Assembly (NCBI GenBank): GCA_034439735.1
Contig: JAWXAX010000071.1
Location: 1-32,405 of the forward strand
Source: Rhodothermales bacterium
GTDB lineage: Bacteria; Bacteroidota; Rhodothermia; Rhodothermales; JAHQVL01
DNA: 32,405 bases
Direction: 5' to 3'
Shown: in pieces, positions 1 through 7,603 of the stretch
Position numbering within the stretch: the stretch's first letter is position 1
How the letters are laid out: the number at the start of each line of letters is the position of its first letter
Program-made: the position numbers and the translations under genes
The notes under the pieces: generated by a model
The model's input: only the letters and a program-made list of their open reading frames with translations
What the model was told of the DNA's origin: nothing
Databases searched by the model: none

Positions 1-67
1 CCGCTGCGTCTGTTCGCGATGACAGGCCTGGTTTTAAAAACACCACTCTGCGCCAACTCCGACATCC

Positions 68-107
68 CATCGCAAATCGCTATTGGCTAATCGCTACTCG
101 CTAATCA
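68..107. repeat. short degenerate repeat at the 3' end of the DUF547 gene
   Basis: An AT-richer stretch repeats the words ATCGCTA and CGCTAATC three to four times in slightly varied form. The stop codon of the DUF547 gene (101-103) lies inside its last unit. Similar word-like repeats sit on other gene ends in this window. Seen directly; function unknown. Confidence 0.55.
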
Positions 108-823
108 TTCAGCGTCCAGTCATACGACAACGTCGTCACCGTCGTGCTTTCAGGGATCGGCGTGGCGCGGTAGGCATTGATGAAGGCGAGGACGGAGGGA
201 TGGTTCCGGGTGAAATCCGACACGTACCAGGTGAAGAGTTCAGAGAGCCGGGCGGTTCTGGCGCCGGCGTCGTAACGCACCAGTTGGGGGCTGGTCATGG
301 CGTGGCGCGTCTGGCGGTCAAGCTGTTCGTCGAGTGTGGCGCCACGGTAGGCCTCGGGGATCAGTTCCGGGCAGCCTCGGGCGGCGCAGACGAGGGCGAA
401 GTGGAGGCGGGCGTCCGGGTAGGCGACGTAGAGCGTCTTTTTCTCGAGGTTGTCCAGCGTGAGGGTCGCGCCGGCGACCGGGTAGGCGGCCTCGTTAAAA
501 AAGCCGGCGTCGTCGAGCGGCGAGGCGAGGGGGAGGCGGTCGACCACGGTCTTGATGACCAGAATATTGTACGCATTGACCAGAAACGCCTTGTCGTCGG
601 CCGGCGCGAGGGCGGCGCGGTCCGTTTCGGCGATGGACTTCAGCAGGGCATCCAGGGCCGCCGGCTCCTTTTTGATGGCGGCGTAATCGACGCGGCCGGC
701 GCGGACGTGTTTCCCGAGAAGGGCATCGACGGAATCGTAAAACGGCTCTTGAGAAGCCGTTTGGGCCAAAATGGGGTGGGTTACAAGGAGCGAAATGAAA
801 GAGAGGAATACGTGCAGACGCAT
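101..823 (-). CDS. DUF547 domain protein, secreted
   Basis: The product is about 240 residues. It begins with a signal peptide (MRLHVFLSFISLLVTHPILAQ, predicted cleavage after AQ) and is otherwise one DUF547 domain. The family hallmarks are visible: a KAFLVNAYNILVIKTVVD stretch near residue 80, and LHFALVCAARGCPEL, with its paired cysteines, near residue 140. DUF547 proteins are widespread exported proteins of unknown biochemical role. A longer reading starts at 928, but that would overlap the toxin gene and bury the signal peptide, so the ATG at 823 is preferred. The start is only 4 bases after the stop of the upstream Doc-like gene, so transcription may read through from the toxin-antitoxin pair. 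The stop codon falls in a short repeat. Confidence 0.85.
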   Translation of the reverse strand: MRLHVFLSFISLLVTHPILAQTASQEPFYDSVDALLGKHVRAGRVDYAAIKKEPAALDALLKSIAETDRAALAPADDKAFLVNAYNILVIKTVVDRLPLASPLDDAGFFNEAAYPVAGATLTLDNLEKKTLYVAYPDARLHFALVCAARGCPELIPEAYRGATLDEQLDRQTRHAMTSPQLVRYDAGARTARLSELFTWYVSDFTRNHPSVLAFINAYRATPIPESTTVTTLSYDWTLND

Positions 824-827
824 GATA

Positions 828-1247
828 TCAGGATTCAGTTCGTGGTGGCGATGTCCGTTGGCTGGAGCAAGCTTCGATCCAGGATGCCAGTGCAGCCTCA
901 TCGTACACTCCGGCGGCTGTTTGCTCAATCATCGTCACCGCTTCGACTTCAGGGGGGACAAAAGCATAGCCGTTTAGAAACAGGAATGCGCGCGTCGCCA
1001 GCAATCCGGCTCGCTTGTTCCCATCCAGAAACGCATGATTTTTGATAATCCCGTAGCAATACGATGCCGCAAGGGTGAATATCGTAGCGTGTTCGTCGTA
1101 TGCAAAGACGTGTTGCGGTTTGGCAAGCGCACTTTCGAGAAGGGTCATATCTCGAACGCCTGCTAGCCCACCAAAGCGCGCTAGTGACTCTTCCTGTAGC
1201 GCCATTACCAGTTCCTTGCTGAGCCAGATGGGGTCGGGGGTGGCCAT
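828..1247 (-). CDS. doc: Doc-type toxin (Fic/Doc family)
   Basis: This 139-residue protein has the size of the Doc branch of the Fic fold. The active-site loop reads HAFLDGNKRAG (His71, Asp75, Asn77, Lys78, Arg79). Lysine replaces the second glycine of the AMPylating Fic motif (HPFxDGNGR). In P1 Doc that difference goes with kinase activity on EF-Tu rather than AMP transfer, so a growth-arresting kinase is the inferred role. The N-terminal SKELVMALQEESLARFGG and RDMTLLESALAKPQ are typical of Doc. The gene follows the antitoxin after 11 bases, in the same direction, as in most such modules. The last 14 residues (Ser/Thr/Pro/Arg-rich) look like an unconserved tail. Confidence 0.88.
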   Translation of the reverse strand: MATPDPIWLSKELVMALQEESLARFGGLAGVRDMTLLESALAKPQHVFAYDEHATIFTLAASYCYGIIKNHAFLDGNKRAGLLATRAFLFLNGYAFVPPEVEAVTMIEQTAAGVYDEAALASWIEACSSQRTSPPRTES

Positions 1248-1258
1248 ATCTTGGTAGT

Positions 1259-1489
1259 TTATTTCGCTAACTCCTTAAAGGCGTTGCGGTGTGTTTTCAT
1301 GAACTCACGGGCGTCTTCGAGCGCTTCCGCGAATTTGGGATCGTAGGGGGTAAGGGTGTAACCCATGGATGATTCGGAAAGGAATAGTTCATCGCCTTCG
1401 CCGAGATTTAAGGCGGAAAGGGCGGTTTGAGGCAGGATTATACCCAGAGAATTACCGATGCGGCGGATTTTGATTTTCTCGGCGTTCAT
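1259..1489 (-). CDS. AbrB/MazE-type antitoxin
   Basis: The 76-residue product starts with a swapped-hairpin AbrB/MazE DNA-binding domain (KIKIRRIGNSLGIILPQTAL, then GEGDELFL), followed by a short charged tail (residues 50-76) that probably wraps the toxin. Its partner downstream is a Doc-like toxin. P1 Doc pairs with Phd, so this is the AbrB-Doc variant of the module, which is known in other genomes. Proteins of this class usually bind their own promoter. A strong palindrome lies about 30 bases upstream of the ATG and is the likely operator. Confidence 0.87.
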   Translation of the reverse strand: MNAEKIKIRRIGNSLGIILPQTALSALNLGEGDELFLSESSMGYTLTPYDPKFAEALEDAREFMKTHRNAFKELAK

Positions 1490-1518
1490 GGTCGTGGTCG
1501 TTTAGCATGTAAAGGTAG

Positions 1519-1533
1519 AACAATTGTTATAAC
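1519..1533. promoter_or_regulatory. candidate operator of the toxin-antitoxin module
   Basis: Two overlapping perfect palindromes, AACAATTGTT (1519-1528) and GTTATAAC (1526-1533), share a GTT half-site. They sit 30 bases upstream of the antitoxin ATG, in an AT-rich spot within GC-rich DNA. Autoregulation by the AbrB-type protein is inferred from the family. Confidence 0.45.
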
Positions 1534-1561
1534 GCTTGTATCGCAGGAAGTTCTCCAAAGA

Positions 1562-2848
1562 TTACCGGGCTGACAGAAATTGGCTTAAAGCGCTCGAAAT
1601 CGAATGGACGTTCCCCCGATCGAACGGCAGGGGCGGCTTGATTTTGATGACATTATGGTCCGGTCCGTCCGTGCTGAGCAGGATACCCTCCTGTTTCAGG
1701 GCTTCGACGGCCGCGGAAGCCGTGGCGGGGTCCGGCGTCCGGGTGACTCGGTCTGCCACGAACTCGACCCCGATAAACAGCCCGAGGCCGCGCACGTCGC
1801 CGATGGCGGGGTGGCGATCCTTTAGGGCGCGGAGTTCGTCGAGGAAGTAGGCGCCGGTTTCCAGGGCGTGTTGTTGGAGGCCTTCTGCCTCGATCACATC
1901 CAGCACCGCGAGGCCGGCCGCGCACGACACCGGGTTGCCGCCGAAGGTATTGAAGTACTCCATGCCATTGTTAAAGGCATCCGCGATGGCCGGCGTGGTC
2001 ACCACCGCCCCCATCGGGTGCCCGTTGCCGATCGGTTTGCCCATGGTGACGATGTCTGGCACGACGCCCTGGGTTTCGAACGCCCAGAAGTGGGAGCCGA
2101 CGCGGCCGAAGCCGACCTGCACTTCGTCGGCGATGCAGACGCCGCCGGCGGCGCGGACGGCGGCATAGGCGGCCGCCAGGAATCCATCGGGCAGGACGAT
2201 CTGGCCGCCGCAGCTCAGGATGGACTCGGCGATAAACGCGGCCGGCGGATGGGCCGCGGCGAGCGCGGCGACAGGGCCGGCGTAGCGCGCGCCGAGGTCG
2301 GTCGATGTGTCTCGATAGAGGCCCCGGTAGGGGTCGGGCGCGGGGGCGATGTGGACCCACGGGGGGGCGCCGCGACCGCCGCGGCTGTTGAACTTGTAGG
2401 GGCTGATGTCGATCGTCGCGGCGGAGTTGCCGTGGTAGGCGTGGTCGAGCGCGATGACATCCTGCCGGCCCGTGTAGGTTCTCGCCAGACGGAGCGCCAG
2501 CTCGTTCGCCTCGGTACCGGAGCAAACGAAATAGCAGACGCTGAGTGGCTCTGGGAAGGTGGCGGTGAGCCGGCGGGCGTATTCGACGAGCCCGTCGTGC
2601 AGGTAGCGCGTGTTCGTGTTGAGCCGGCCGGCCTGCTCCGCGATGGCGCTTACGACGCGGGGGTGGCTGTGGCCGACGTGGCAGACATTGTTCACGCCAT
2701 CGAGGTAGGCGCGGCCCGCCTCGTCGTACAGGTATTGCCCGCGGCCGCGGACGATCTTGAGCGGCTCCCGGTAGGAGAGGCTGAGCGAGGGGCCTAGGTG
2801 ACGCCGGCGCAGGGCCAGCAGGTCGTTGTAGGAGTGGTTGGTGTGCAT
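1562..2848 (-). CDS. class-III PLP aminotransferase / phospho-lyase (ETNPPL-PHYKPL-like)
   Basis: This 428-residue fold-type I PLP enzyme shows the class-III features in order: [13 protein letters not shown] (phosphate cup, about 111-123), HAYHGN (137-141), DEVQVGFGR (241-249) and the PLP lysine in [10 protein letters not shown] (Lys271). The segment [19 protein letters not shown] (76-94) resembles the ethanolamine-phosphate and 5-phosphohydroxylysine phospho-lyases more than ordinary omega-transaminases. Its upstream neighbour is a hydroxylysine-kinase-like phosphotransferase. In many bacteria these two activities are fused in one long protein, so here they probably act in sequence: phosphorylation of an amino alcohol or hydroxylysine, then elimination of phosphate and ammonia. 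The substrate cannot be decided from sequence alone; a plain aminotransferase is possible. Confidence 0.85.
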   Translation of the reverse strand: MHTNHSYNDLLALRRRHLGPSLSLSYREPLKIVRGRGQYLYDEAGRAYLDGVNNVCHVGHSHPRVVSAIAEQAGRLNTNTRYLHDGLVEYARRLTATFPEPLSVCYFVCSGTEANELALRLARTYTGRQDVIALDHAYHGNSAATIDISPYKFNSRGGRGAPPWVHIAPAPDPYRGLYRDTSTDLGARYAGPVAALAAAHPPAAFIAESILSCGGQIVLPDGFLAAAYAAVRAAGGVCIADEVQVGFGRVGSHFWAFETQGVVPDIVTMGKPIGNGHPMGAVVTTPAIADAFNNGMEYFNTFGGNPVSCAAGLAVLDVIEAEGLQQHALETGAYFLDELRALKDRHPAIGDVRGLGLFIGVEFVADRVTRTPDPATASAAVEALKQEGILLSTDGPDHNVIKIKPPLPFDRGNVHSISSALSQFLSAR

Positions 2849-2891
2849 AAGGGATCTCGAAAATGAAATCGGTGGCGCCCGGGAATCGAAA

Positions 2892-3947
2892 TCAGGAGGT
2901 CGGCGTCAGACCCGAAGGGTTTTCGAAACCCTTCGGGTCTTGACGGATCGCAACAAATCGCGCGTGCACCGCCGCCCGATCCAGCCGGGTCAAGCGCTGC
3001 AGCGCCTCCCACGCCGGCGCTTCACTGACGGCCAGGTAGGCGTTGTCCGGCGCCCGGGCGCGCTCGCGCGCCGAGTAGCACACGCTCATCGCCAGTCGCA
3101 GCAAGATCAATTCGAAGGCCAGCGCGAGCTCCTCTTCCGTCAACGGGAAAACGGCGTTGAATCCCTCGAAAACGTGGAGCGCGGCATCTACCGGCTCCGA
3201 TTTCCCCAGCAGTGCGTACGTCGCGGCGATCGCCGGCTCGCAGACCAGCGCCGTCCAGATCAGATCTCCAAAATCGATGACCCCGCTTACACGTATCGTG
3301 GCGCCGGCGGCAGGCACCAGCACGTTGTGGTCGTTGGCGTCGTTATGGATCACCTGCATCCGTAATCGATCCAGCGCCGTCGATGTCTGGTTCGCGAATC
3401 GGTCGAGGATGTCCTCCGCGAAACGGCGACGCGCGGGGTCGGTAATCGCCGGCAGACAGGGAAACGCCAGACCCGCCTGCCGGAGGTCCCAGCGCAGGGT
3501 GCGCTGCATGGCTTCATGCCCGTACCCGCTCAGTGCCCGGTCGAGCCGGCCGAAGTACCGGCCGACGTCCCGGAGCAGCGCCGGCGGATGTTCGGGCAGA
3601 TCCGCCAGAAATCGACCTTCCAGGTAAGTCACGATCCACGCGTGATGTCGTTCGCCGCCGTCGCCTACGACAACTGTGCGAGGATGTCCTTCCACGGTAG
3701 GGCAAATCTTCGGGACCCTCAGTGCGGGATCCGCCGCGGCGAGGTGGAGTAGAGCGCGCTGCTGGAAATCCAGGATGGCCTCGGATTCATCGCTATTCGC
3801 GATCTTTAACACCCAGGCCGTCTCCCCGTCTATTTCGAGGGCCGTGTTGAGGTCGCTATAACTGGGCAGGGCGCGCTGCGACGCCGCAAGTCCGAAAACC
3901 GAGCGAATGAGCGGCTCGATCGCGTCGGGCGAGAACGAAGGGCGCAT
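2892..3947 (-). CDS. APH-family kinase, hydroxylysine-kinase-like
   Basis: The 351-residue product has the aminoglycoside phosphotransferase/choline-kinase fold. Visible parts are an N-terminal lobe with AWVLKIAN (the ATP-site lysine, about residue 48), the catalytic loop [11 protein letters not shown] (about 201-211, catalytic Asp203) and the metal-binding IDFGD (about 224-228). The pattern and the following phospho-lyase gene suggest the AGPHD1/hydroxylysine-kinase group rather than antibiotic resistance. A start at 4004 would overlap the sulfatase by 53 bases; the ATG at 3947 lies 4 bases past the sulfatase stop and is preferred, implying one transcript. The last residues ([11 protein letters not shown]) are encoded by a 33-bp perfect hairpin and are probably not original family sequence. 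Confidence 0.83.
   Translation of the reverse strand: MRPSFSPDAIEPLIRSVFGLAASQRALPSYSDLNTALEIDGETAWVLKIANSDESEAILDFQQRALLHLAAADPALRVPKICPTVEGHPRTVVVGDGGERHHAWIVTYLEGRFLADLPEHPPALLRDVGRYFGRLDRALSGYGHEAMQRTLRWDLRQAGLAFPCLPAITDPARRRFAEDILDRFANQTSTALDRLRMQVIHNDANDHNVLVPAAGATIRVSGVIDFGDLIWTALVCEPAIAATYALLGKSEPVDAALHVFEGFNAVFPLTEEELALAFELILLRLAMSVCYSARERARAPDNAYLAVSEAPAWEALQRLTRLDRAAVHARFVAIRQDPKGFENPSGLTPTS
2908..2940. repeat. 33-bp perfect palindrome inside the 3' end of the kinase gene
   Basis: Arms AGACCCGAAGGGTTT (2908-2922) and AAACCCTTCGGGTCT (2926-2940) are exact reverse complements around a TCG loop. It lies in frame in the last codons of the kinase gene. It resembles REP-like palindromes of Bacteroidota; that resemblance is from memory, not a search. 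Confidence 0.85.
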
Positions 3948-3951
3948 GTGT

Positions 3952-5508
3952 TCAGGGCGACTCGAATCCTTGCCAGTTTTCCGTGTCGTAGTCGCAATCG
4001 CCACTGGGCCGGGTATCTTCAGGGACGTTGTACTGCCGGCGCAACCGCTCCAACTCCGCCTTCATGTCGGCAACGACGCCGGCGTAGTCCGGGTCGTCGT
4101 AGACACTCCGCAGCTCATCCGGGTCGGTTTCCAGGTCGAATAGCTCCCATTCATCCAGGAGGTAGAAATAGATCAGTTTGTGTCGGTCCGTGCGGACGCC
4201 ATAGTGCCGCTGGACGCAATGGGCGTCGGGATATTCGTAGTAGTGGTAATAATGGCTGGTACGCCAGTCAGCCGGCGTGTCGCCCTGGAGGATCGGTTTC
4301 AGGCTGCGGCCCTGCATCGTGGCGGGCGGCGCGACGCCGGCCAATTCGAGAAAGGTGGGGCCGAAGTCGAGGTTGGATACAAAATCCTCGTTCACGCTTC
4401 CCGGCGCGATATGACGCGGCCAACGGACGATCAGCGGGGTACGAAGGGACTCCTCGTACATCCAGCGCTTGTCATACCACCCGTGTTCGCCCAGAAACCA
4501 CCCCTGGTCGGAACTGTAGATGACGATGGTATTATCGGCGAGCCCCGTTTCATCGAGATACTCCAGTAAGCGTCCAATGTTGTCATCCACCGACGCCACG
4601 GCCCTCAGGTAGTCCTTGATATAGCGCTGGTATTTCCAGCGCGTGAGGGAGTCGCCCGTGAGCGGATGGGCCCGGAGCGCCTCGTTTTTGGGCTCATAGG
4701 CCGCATTCCAGGCCGCAAGCTGTTCCGCGGTAAGGTTGGATGGAGGGATGATCTTGAGGTCCAGCGCACGCAAGTTGCTGGCGATCATCATGTGCTGCTC
4801 GCGCGCCGAGCGGGTGCGGCCGGCGTAGTCGTCGAAAAGGGTCGCCGGCTCGGGGATGGTGACGTCGTCGTAGAGCGTGAGATGATCGGGGCCGGGGTCC
4901 CACGCCCGATGCGGCGCTTTGTGCTGATACATCAACATAAACGGCCTGGCGGGATCCCGCTTCGTTTGGAGCCAGTCCAGCGCGATATCGGTGATGATAT
5001 CGGTTGTGTATCCCTCCACGCGCGACGTATCGTCCGGGGCGCCGATGAGCGGATTGTAATAGGTCCCCTGGTCGATGAGGGCTCGCCAGAAGTCGAAGCC
5101 GGTGGGGGTGCTCTGGAGATGCCATTTCCCGACGAGTGCCGTCTGGTAGCCGGCCTGCCGCAACAGCCTGGGAAAGGTGGTCTGGTCGCCGTCGAACGAC
5201 TCGTTGTTCGTGATCTGTCCGTTAATGTGGTTATAGGTCCCGGTCAGGATAGTCGCCCGGCTCGGCGCGCAGATCGCGTTGGTCACGAAACAATGCTTGA
5301 ACACCATGCCTTCACGCGCAAGGCGGTCGATTTGCGGCGTTTCGTTGATGACGGATCCGTACGCGCCGATAGCCTTTGTGCTGTGATCGTCGGAAAAAAT
5401 AAAGACGATGTTCGGAGGAGCCGGGGCCTGTTGCGAACATGCGCCGGCCAGCCATGCGGCTACCACCAGCACAACCGGCCGAGCGAAGCCTGGGAGAAAA
5501 CGGTGCAT
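3952..5508 (-). CDS. lipoprotein sulfatase (type I, formylglycine-dependent)
   Basis: A 518-residue arylsulfatase-family enzyme. A lipobox, LAGAC (Cys24), predicts membrane anchoring after export. The catalytic signature CAPSR (Cys80-Arg84) is the Cys-type site that must be oxidised to formylglycine. Metal ligands are seen in FSDDH (Asp40, Asp41) and in [17 protein letters not shown] near residue 335. The C-terminal part ([14 protein letters not shown], then [16 protein letters not shown]) is usual for sulfatases acting on glycans such as heparan or algal polysaccharide. The precise substrate is unknown. It is the first gene of a cluster with the kinase (4-base gap) and the PLP enzyme. No intact formylglycine-generating enzyme is in this window, only a fragment near 9.6 kb. 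Confidence 0.93.
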   Translation of the reverse strand: MHRFLPGFARPVVLVVAAWLAGACSQQAPAPPNIVFIFSDDHSTKAIGAYGSVINETPQIDRLAREGMVFKHCFVTNAICAPSRATILTGTYNHINGQITNNESFDGDQTTFPRLLRQAGYQTALVGKWHLQSTPTGFDFWRALIDQGTYYNPLIGAPDDTSRVEGYTTDIITDIALDWLQTKRDPARPFMLMYQHKAPHRAWDPGPDHLTLYDDVTIPEPATLFDDYAGRTRSAREQHMMIASNLRALDLKIIPPSNLTAEQLAAWNAAYEPKNEALRAHPLTGDSLTRWKYQRYIKDYLRAVASVDDNIGRLLEYLDETGLADNTIVIYSSDQGWFLGEHGWYDKRWMYEESLRTPLIVRWPRHIAPGSVNEDFVSNLDFGPTFLELAGVAPPATMQGRSLKPILQGDTPADWRTSHYYHYYEYPDAHCVQRHYGVRTDRHKLIYFYLLDEWELFDLETDPDELRSVYDDPDYAGVVADMKAELERLRRQYNVPEDTRPSGDCDYDTENWQGFESP

Positions 5509-5571
5509 GATCGGATAGGGTGGTCAGGGGGATGCGTCCCGGATTGAATCCTGCCGGGGGTGAGAATGGGG

Positions 5572-5601
5572 GTAACATACAACGATTCCTCGGTATGTCA
5601 C
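5572..5601. promoter_or_regulatory. imperfect inverted repeat upstream of the sulfatase gene
   Basis: GTAACATAC (5572-5580) and GTATGTCAC (5593-5601) pair at 8 of 9 positions around a 12-base spacer, about 65 bases upstream of the sulfatase ATG. It could be an operator. No regulator gene is nearby, so this is weak. The rest of 5509-5721 shows nothing I can interpret. Confidence 0.25.
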
Positions 5602-5721
5602 CAACACTCCCATGAGTTGCTAACGAGACCTAAACGGGACTATAACCCCACCCACGACCCAAAATGCATGCTCGTCCGCCGGCCCCACCGCGTCCGGTCT
5701 TCCGCGTCGGGGCCGGCGGCG

Positions 5722-6021
5722 TTATCGGGCTGTCGTCTGCCGGATCCAGGCCTCGATGGTTTCGAGGGCGCTGGGCGCCCTGGTTTCTTCGATCTGGCTG
5801 TACTCGGCCGGGAGGGTCGCTTTCCGCGAGTACAAGATCATAGATTCCCCGGTTAAACGCGGCCGTTCTACCGATCACGCCGGCGTCGACCCGCCGACGC
5901 CCCGGTCATCGTAGCGCTGCACCGCGATGCCCCGCCGCGTGAGGTAATCCGCCAGCCCGGGTTGGGCGGTTGCGGTGATAATAGTGAGTCCCATGATAAC
6001 GGTGAGCAGCAGCACGCGCAT
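5722..6021 (-). pseudogene. relic of a secreted alpha/beta hydrolase (S9/S33 type)
   Basis: In one frame, this 100-codon stretch joins three recognisable pieces of a protein normally about 400-480 residues long. They are a signal peptide (MRVLLLTVIMGLTIITA, ending AQ), the piece GLADYLTRRGIAVQRYDDRGVGGST, which is the oxyanion-loop region of these hydrolases, and the C-terminal end AEYSQIEETRAPSALETIEAWIRQ. A TGA stop at codon 49 interrupts the frame. The catalytic-serine region is missing. Large internal deletions that kept the frame, plus a stop codon, mark it as a decayed gene. The family assignment is from recognised motifs only. Confidence 0.72.
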
Positions 6022-6034
6022 GGTTATGTTCAGG

Positions 6035-6060
6035 TTTAGATACTTAGAGAATCATCTAAA
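6035..6060. promoter_or_regulatory. inverted repeat in the promoter region of the NHL gene
   Basis: TTTAGAT (6035-6041) and ATCTAAA (6054-6060) are perfect complements around a 12-base spacer. They lie in the 140-base gap between the divergent hydrolase relic and the NHL-repeat gene. It is AT-rich and well placed for a regulator or promoter, but nothing further supports it. Confidence 0.3.
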
Positions 6061-6162
6061 TGAACGGAGGTTTTGCGCGGAGGTTGCAGGAACGATATTT
6101 TACATCGGCCCTCCGTAGAAAATCGCTTTCAAGGAGGCCTGCGTCACCATATAGCCATCGCC

Positions 6163-7221
6163 ATGAAGCCATCGTCCATGAATCGCCGTTCGTTTGTTCA
6201 GCAGGCTGCCGCACTCGCCGGCACGGCCCTCGTCGCCCCGAACATCATTGTTCGCTCTTCGCTTGACGGCGAGGTGATCGGTCATGGGGAGTTCAAGTAC
6301 CGGGTACACAAGACGTGGGGGAATCTGGATCCTGGCGCGACGCCCGTCAAGAACTGCCACGAGATGGTGATGGATTCGAAGAAGCGCCTCATCATGGTGA
6401 CGGACGAGGCGAAGAACAACATCCTGGTGTACGATAAGTCCGGCAAGCTGCTGGAAAGCTGGGGTACTGAGTATCCGGGCGGGCACGGGCTGACGTTGTG
6501 GGAAGCCGGCGGGGAGGAATTCCTCTTTATCTGCGACCCCGGCCTCGGGTTGGTCGTGAAGACCACGCTCGACGGGCAGGTGCTGCTGCGGATCGAGCAT
6601 CCAAAGACCATTGGACAGTACGCGGAAAACGACCCGTTCCTGCCGACGGAGACGGCGATCGGGCCGAACGGCGACATCTACGTGGCGGACGGGTACGGGT
6701 CGCAGTACATCCTCCAGTATTCGATGACGGGCGAGTTCATCCGCAAGTTCGGGGGCAAGGGGGATGGGGCCGATCAGTTCCAGACGGCGCACGGCGTGTG
6801 CGTGGATACACGGAGCCCGGAGGGCCCGACGTTGCTCATTACTTCGCGCGTCCACAATGCGTTTAAGCGGTTCACGCTGGACGGGACGTATCTCTCGACG
6901 ATCTTCCTTCCGGGCGCGTTTGTGTGCCGGCCGGTCATCTCCGGCGACCACCTGTACGCCGGCGTCTGCTGGTCTCGCCTGAAGTACCTGAACCAGACGG
7001 ATCGTTCGGGCTTCGTCACCATTCTCGACAAGGACGACCGGGTGGTCTCGAACCCCGGCGGCACCCCGCCGGTCTACCGCAACGGCGAACTGCAACTCAT
7101 GGTGCAGGATCTCCCGATCTTCTTCCACTGCCACGACGTCTGCGTGGACGACGACGAGAACATCTACGTGTGCCAGTGGAACGCGGAGAAAACCTACCCG
7201 ATCAAGCTTGAAAGGATTTAA
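6163..7221 (+). CDS. Tat-exported NHL-repeat beta-propeller protein
   Basis: The 352-residue product begins with a twin-arginine signal (MNRRSFVQQAAALAGTALVA, the second Met of the reading), so it should be exported folded. The rest is a beta-propeller of NHL-type repeats: NILVYDKSGKLLESWG, TAIGPNGDIYVADGYG and ILQYSMTGEFIRKFGGKGDG are typical blades, and the last blade, DVCVDDDENIYVCQWN, closes the ring. Homologues include peptidyl-alpha-hydroxyglycine lyase-like and uncharacterised periplasmic propellers; I cannot say which activity applies. The ATG at 6163 is chosen because longer readings lack a signal peptide; 6178 is an equally good start. AAGGAGG at 6131-6137 is too far away to decide. 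The stop codon is embedded in a TTAAGG-rich repeat. Confidence 0.82.
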   Translation: MKPSSMNRRSFVQQAAALAGTALVAPNIIVRSSLDGEVIGHGEFKYRVHKTWGNLDPGATPVKNCHEMVMDSKKRLIMVTDEAKNNILVYDKSGKLLESWGTEYPGGHGLTLWEAGGEEFLFICDPGLGLVVKTTLDGQVLLRIEHPKTIGQYAENDPFLPTETAIGPNGDIYVADGYGSQYILQYSMTGEFIRKFGGKGDGADQFQTAHGVCVDTRSPEGPTLLITSRVHNAFKRFTLDGTYLSTIFLPGAFVCRPVISGDHLYAGVCWSRLKYLNQTDRSGFVTILDKDDRVVSNPGGTPPVYRNGELQLMVQDLPIFFHCHDVCVDDDENIYVCQWNAEKTYPIKLERI

Positions 7222-7268
7222 GGGGTTTAAGGGCCTATTCATTGAACCTTAAACTTCGAACCTTTAAT
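7212..7268. repeat. TTAA-rich degenerate repeat at the NHL gene end
   Basis: Words such as GGATTTAAGG, GGTTTAAGG, GAACCTTAAAC and CGAACCTTTAA recur within 57 bases and cover the stop codon of the NHL gene (7219-7221). A matching stretch lies on the stop codon of the ATPase gene (7600-7632). Confidence 0.55.
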
Positions 7269-7312
7269 ACTGTGGACTGCTATCGCACATCTGGGCCATT
7301 CCTGGTGATCAG

Positions 7313-7337
7313 GCCCCTCCTCGGATCGAGGAGGGGC
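7313..7337. repeat. 25-bp palindrome, copy 1
   Basis: Arms GCCCCTCCTCG (7313-7323) and CGAGGAGGGGC (7327-7337) flank a GAT loop. The identical 25 bases occur at 7536-7560. It could also end transcription of the NHL gene, although no T-run follows. Confidence 0.85.
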
Positions 7338-7535
7338 GAGTTCTGACGTCGATTTATCGAAGTCAGAACGGGGAGGAGTAAAGCCCGGCGTCAACGCAGG
7401 TCATTTTTTTGCAATTCGACCTGAGAGCCGAGTTTGCGAAAATTCAGGTAGAGACGGCGGGGCGTCGTTTGACGCATCTGCCCGGTATCGCTTCGCTCCT
7501 CCCCATCCCGTCAACGCTTCGCTCCGACGGGATTT

Positions 7536-7560
7536 GCCCCTCCTCGGATCGAGGAGGGGC
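7536..7560. repeat. 25-bp palindrome, copy 2
   Basis: An exact second copy of the 7313-7337 palindrome, in the same orientation (GAT loop), 223 bases downstream. Confidence 0.85.
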
Positions 7561-7603
7561 CTGGCCGTCAGGCACGGTTAAGCTCCAAAAAATGTCCAAA
7601 GTA

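Noticed and set aside
83-1045. Plus-strand open frame of 320 codons opposite DUF547 and doc
   Set aside because: It is antisense to two recognisable genes and has Arg/Gly/Val-rich composition typical of a shadow frame.
1868-2797. Plus-strand 309-codon frame opposite the PLP enzyme
   Set aside because: Shadow of GC-rich coding; no domain, and the minus-strand gene has all family motifs.
2892-3947. Kinase as an aminoglycoside resistance enzyme
   Set aside because: Fold is shared, but the neighbour phospho-lyase and sequence style point to the hydroxylysine-kinase-like group.
4666-5547. Plus-strand 293-codon frame opposite the sulfatase
   Set aside because: Shadow frame with no recognisable domain.
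6100-7242. Minus-strand 380-codon frame opposite the NHL gene
   Set aside because: Composition is His/Arg/Val-rich and unlike any family, while the plus strand shows a Tat signal and propeller blades.
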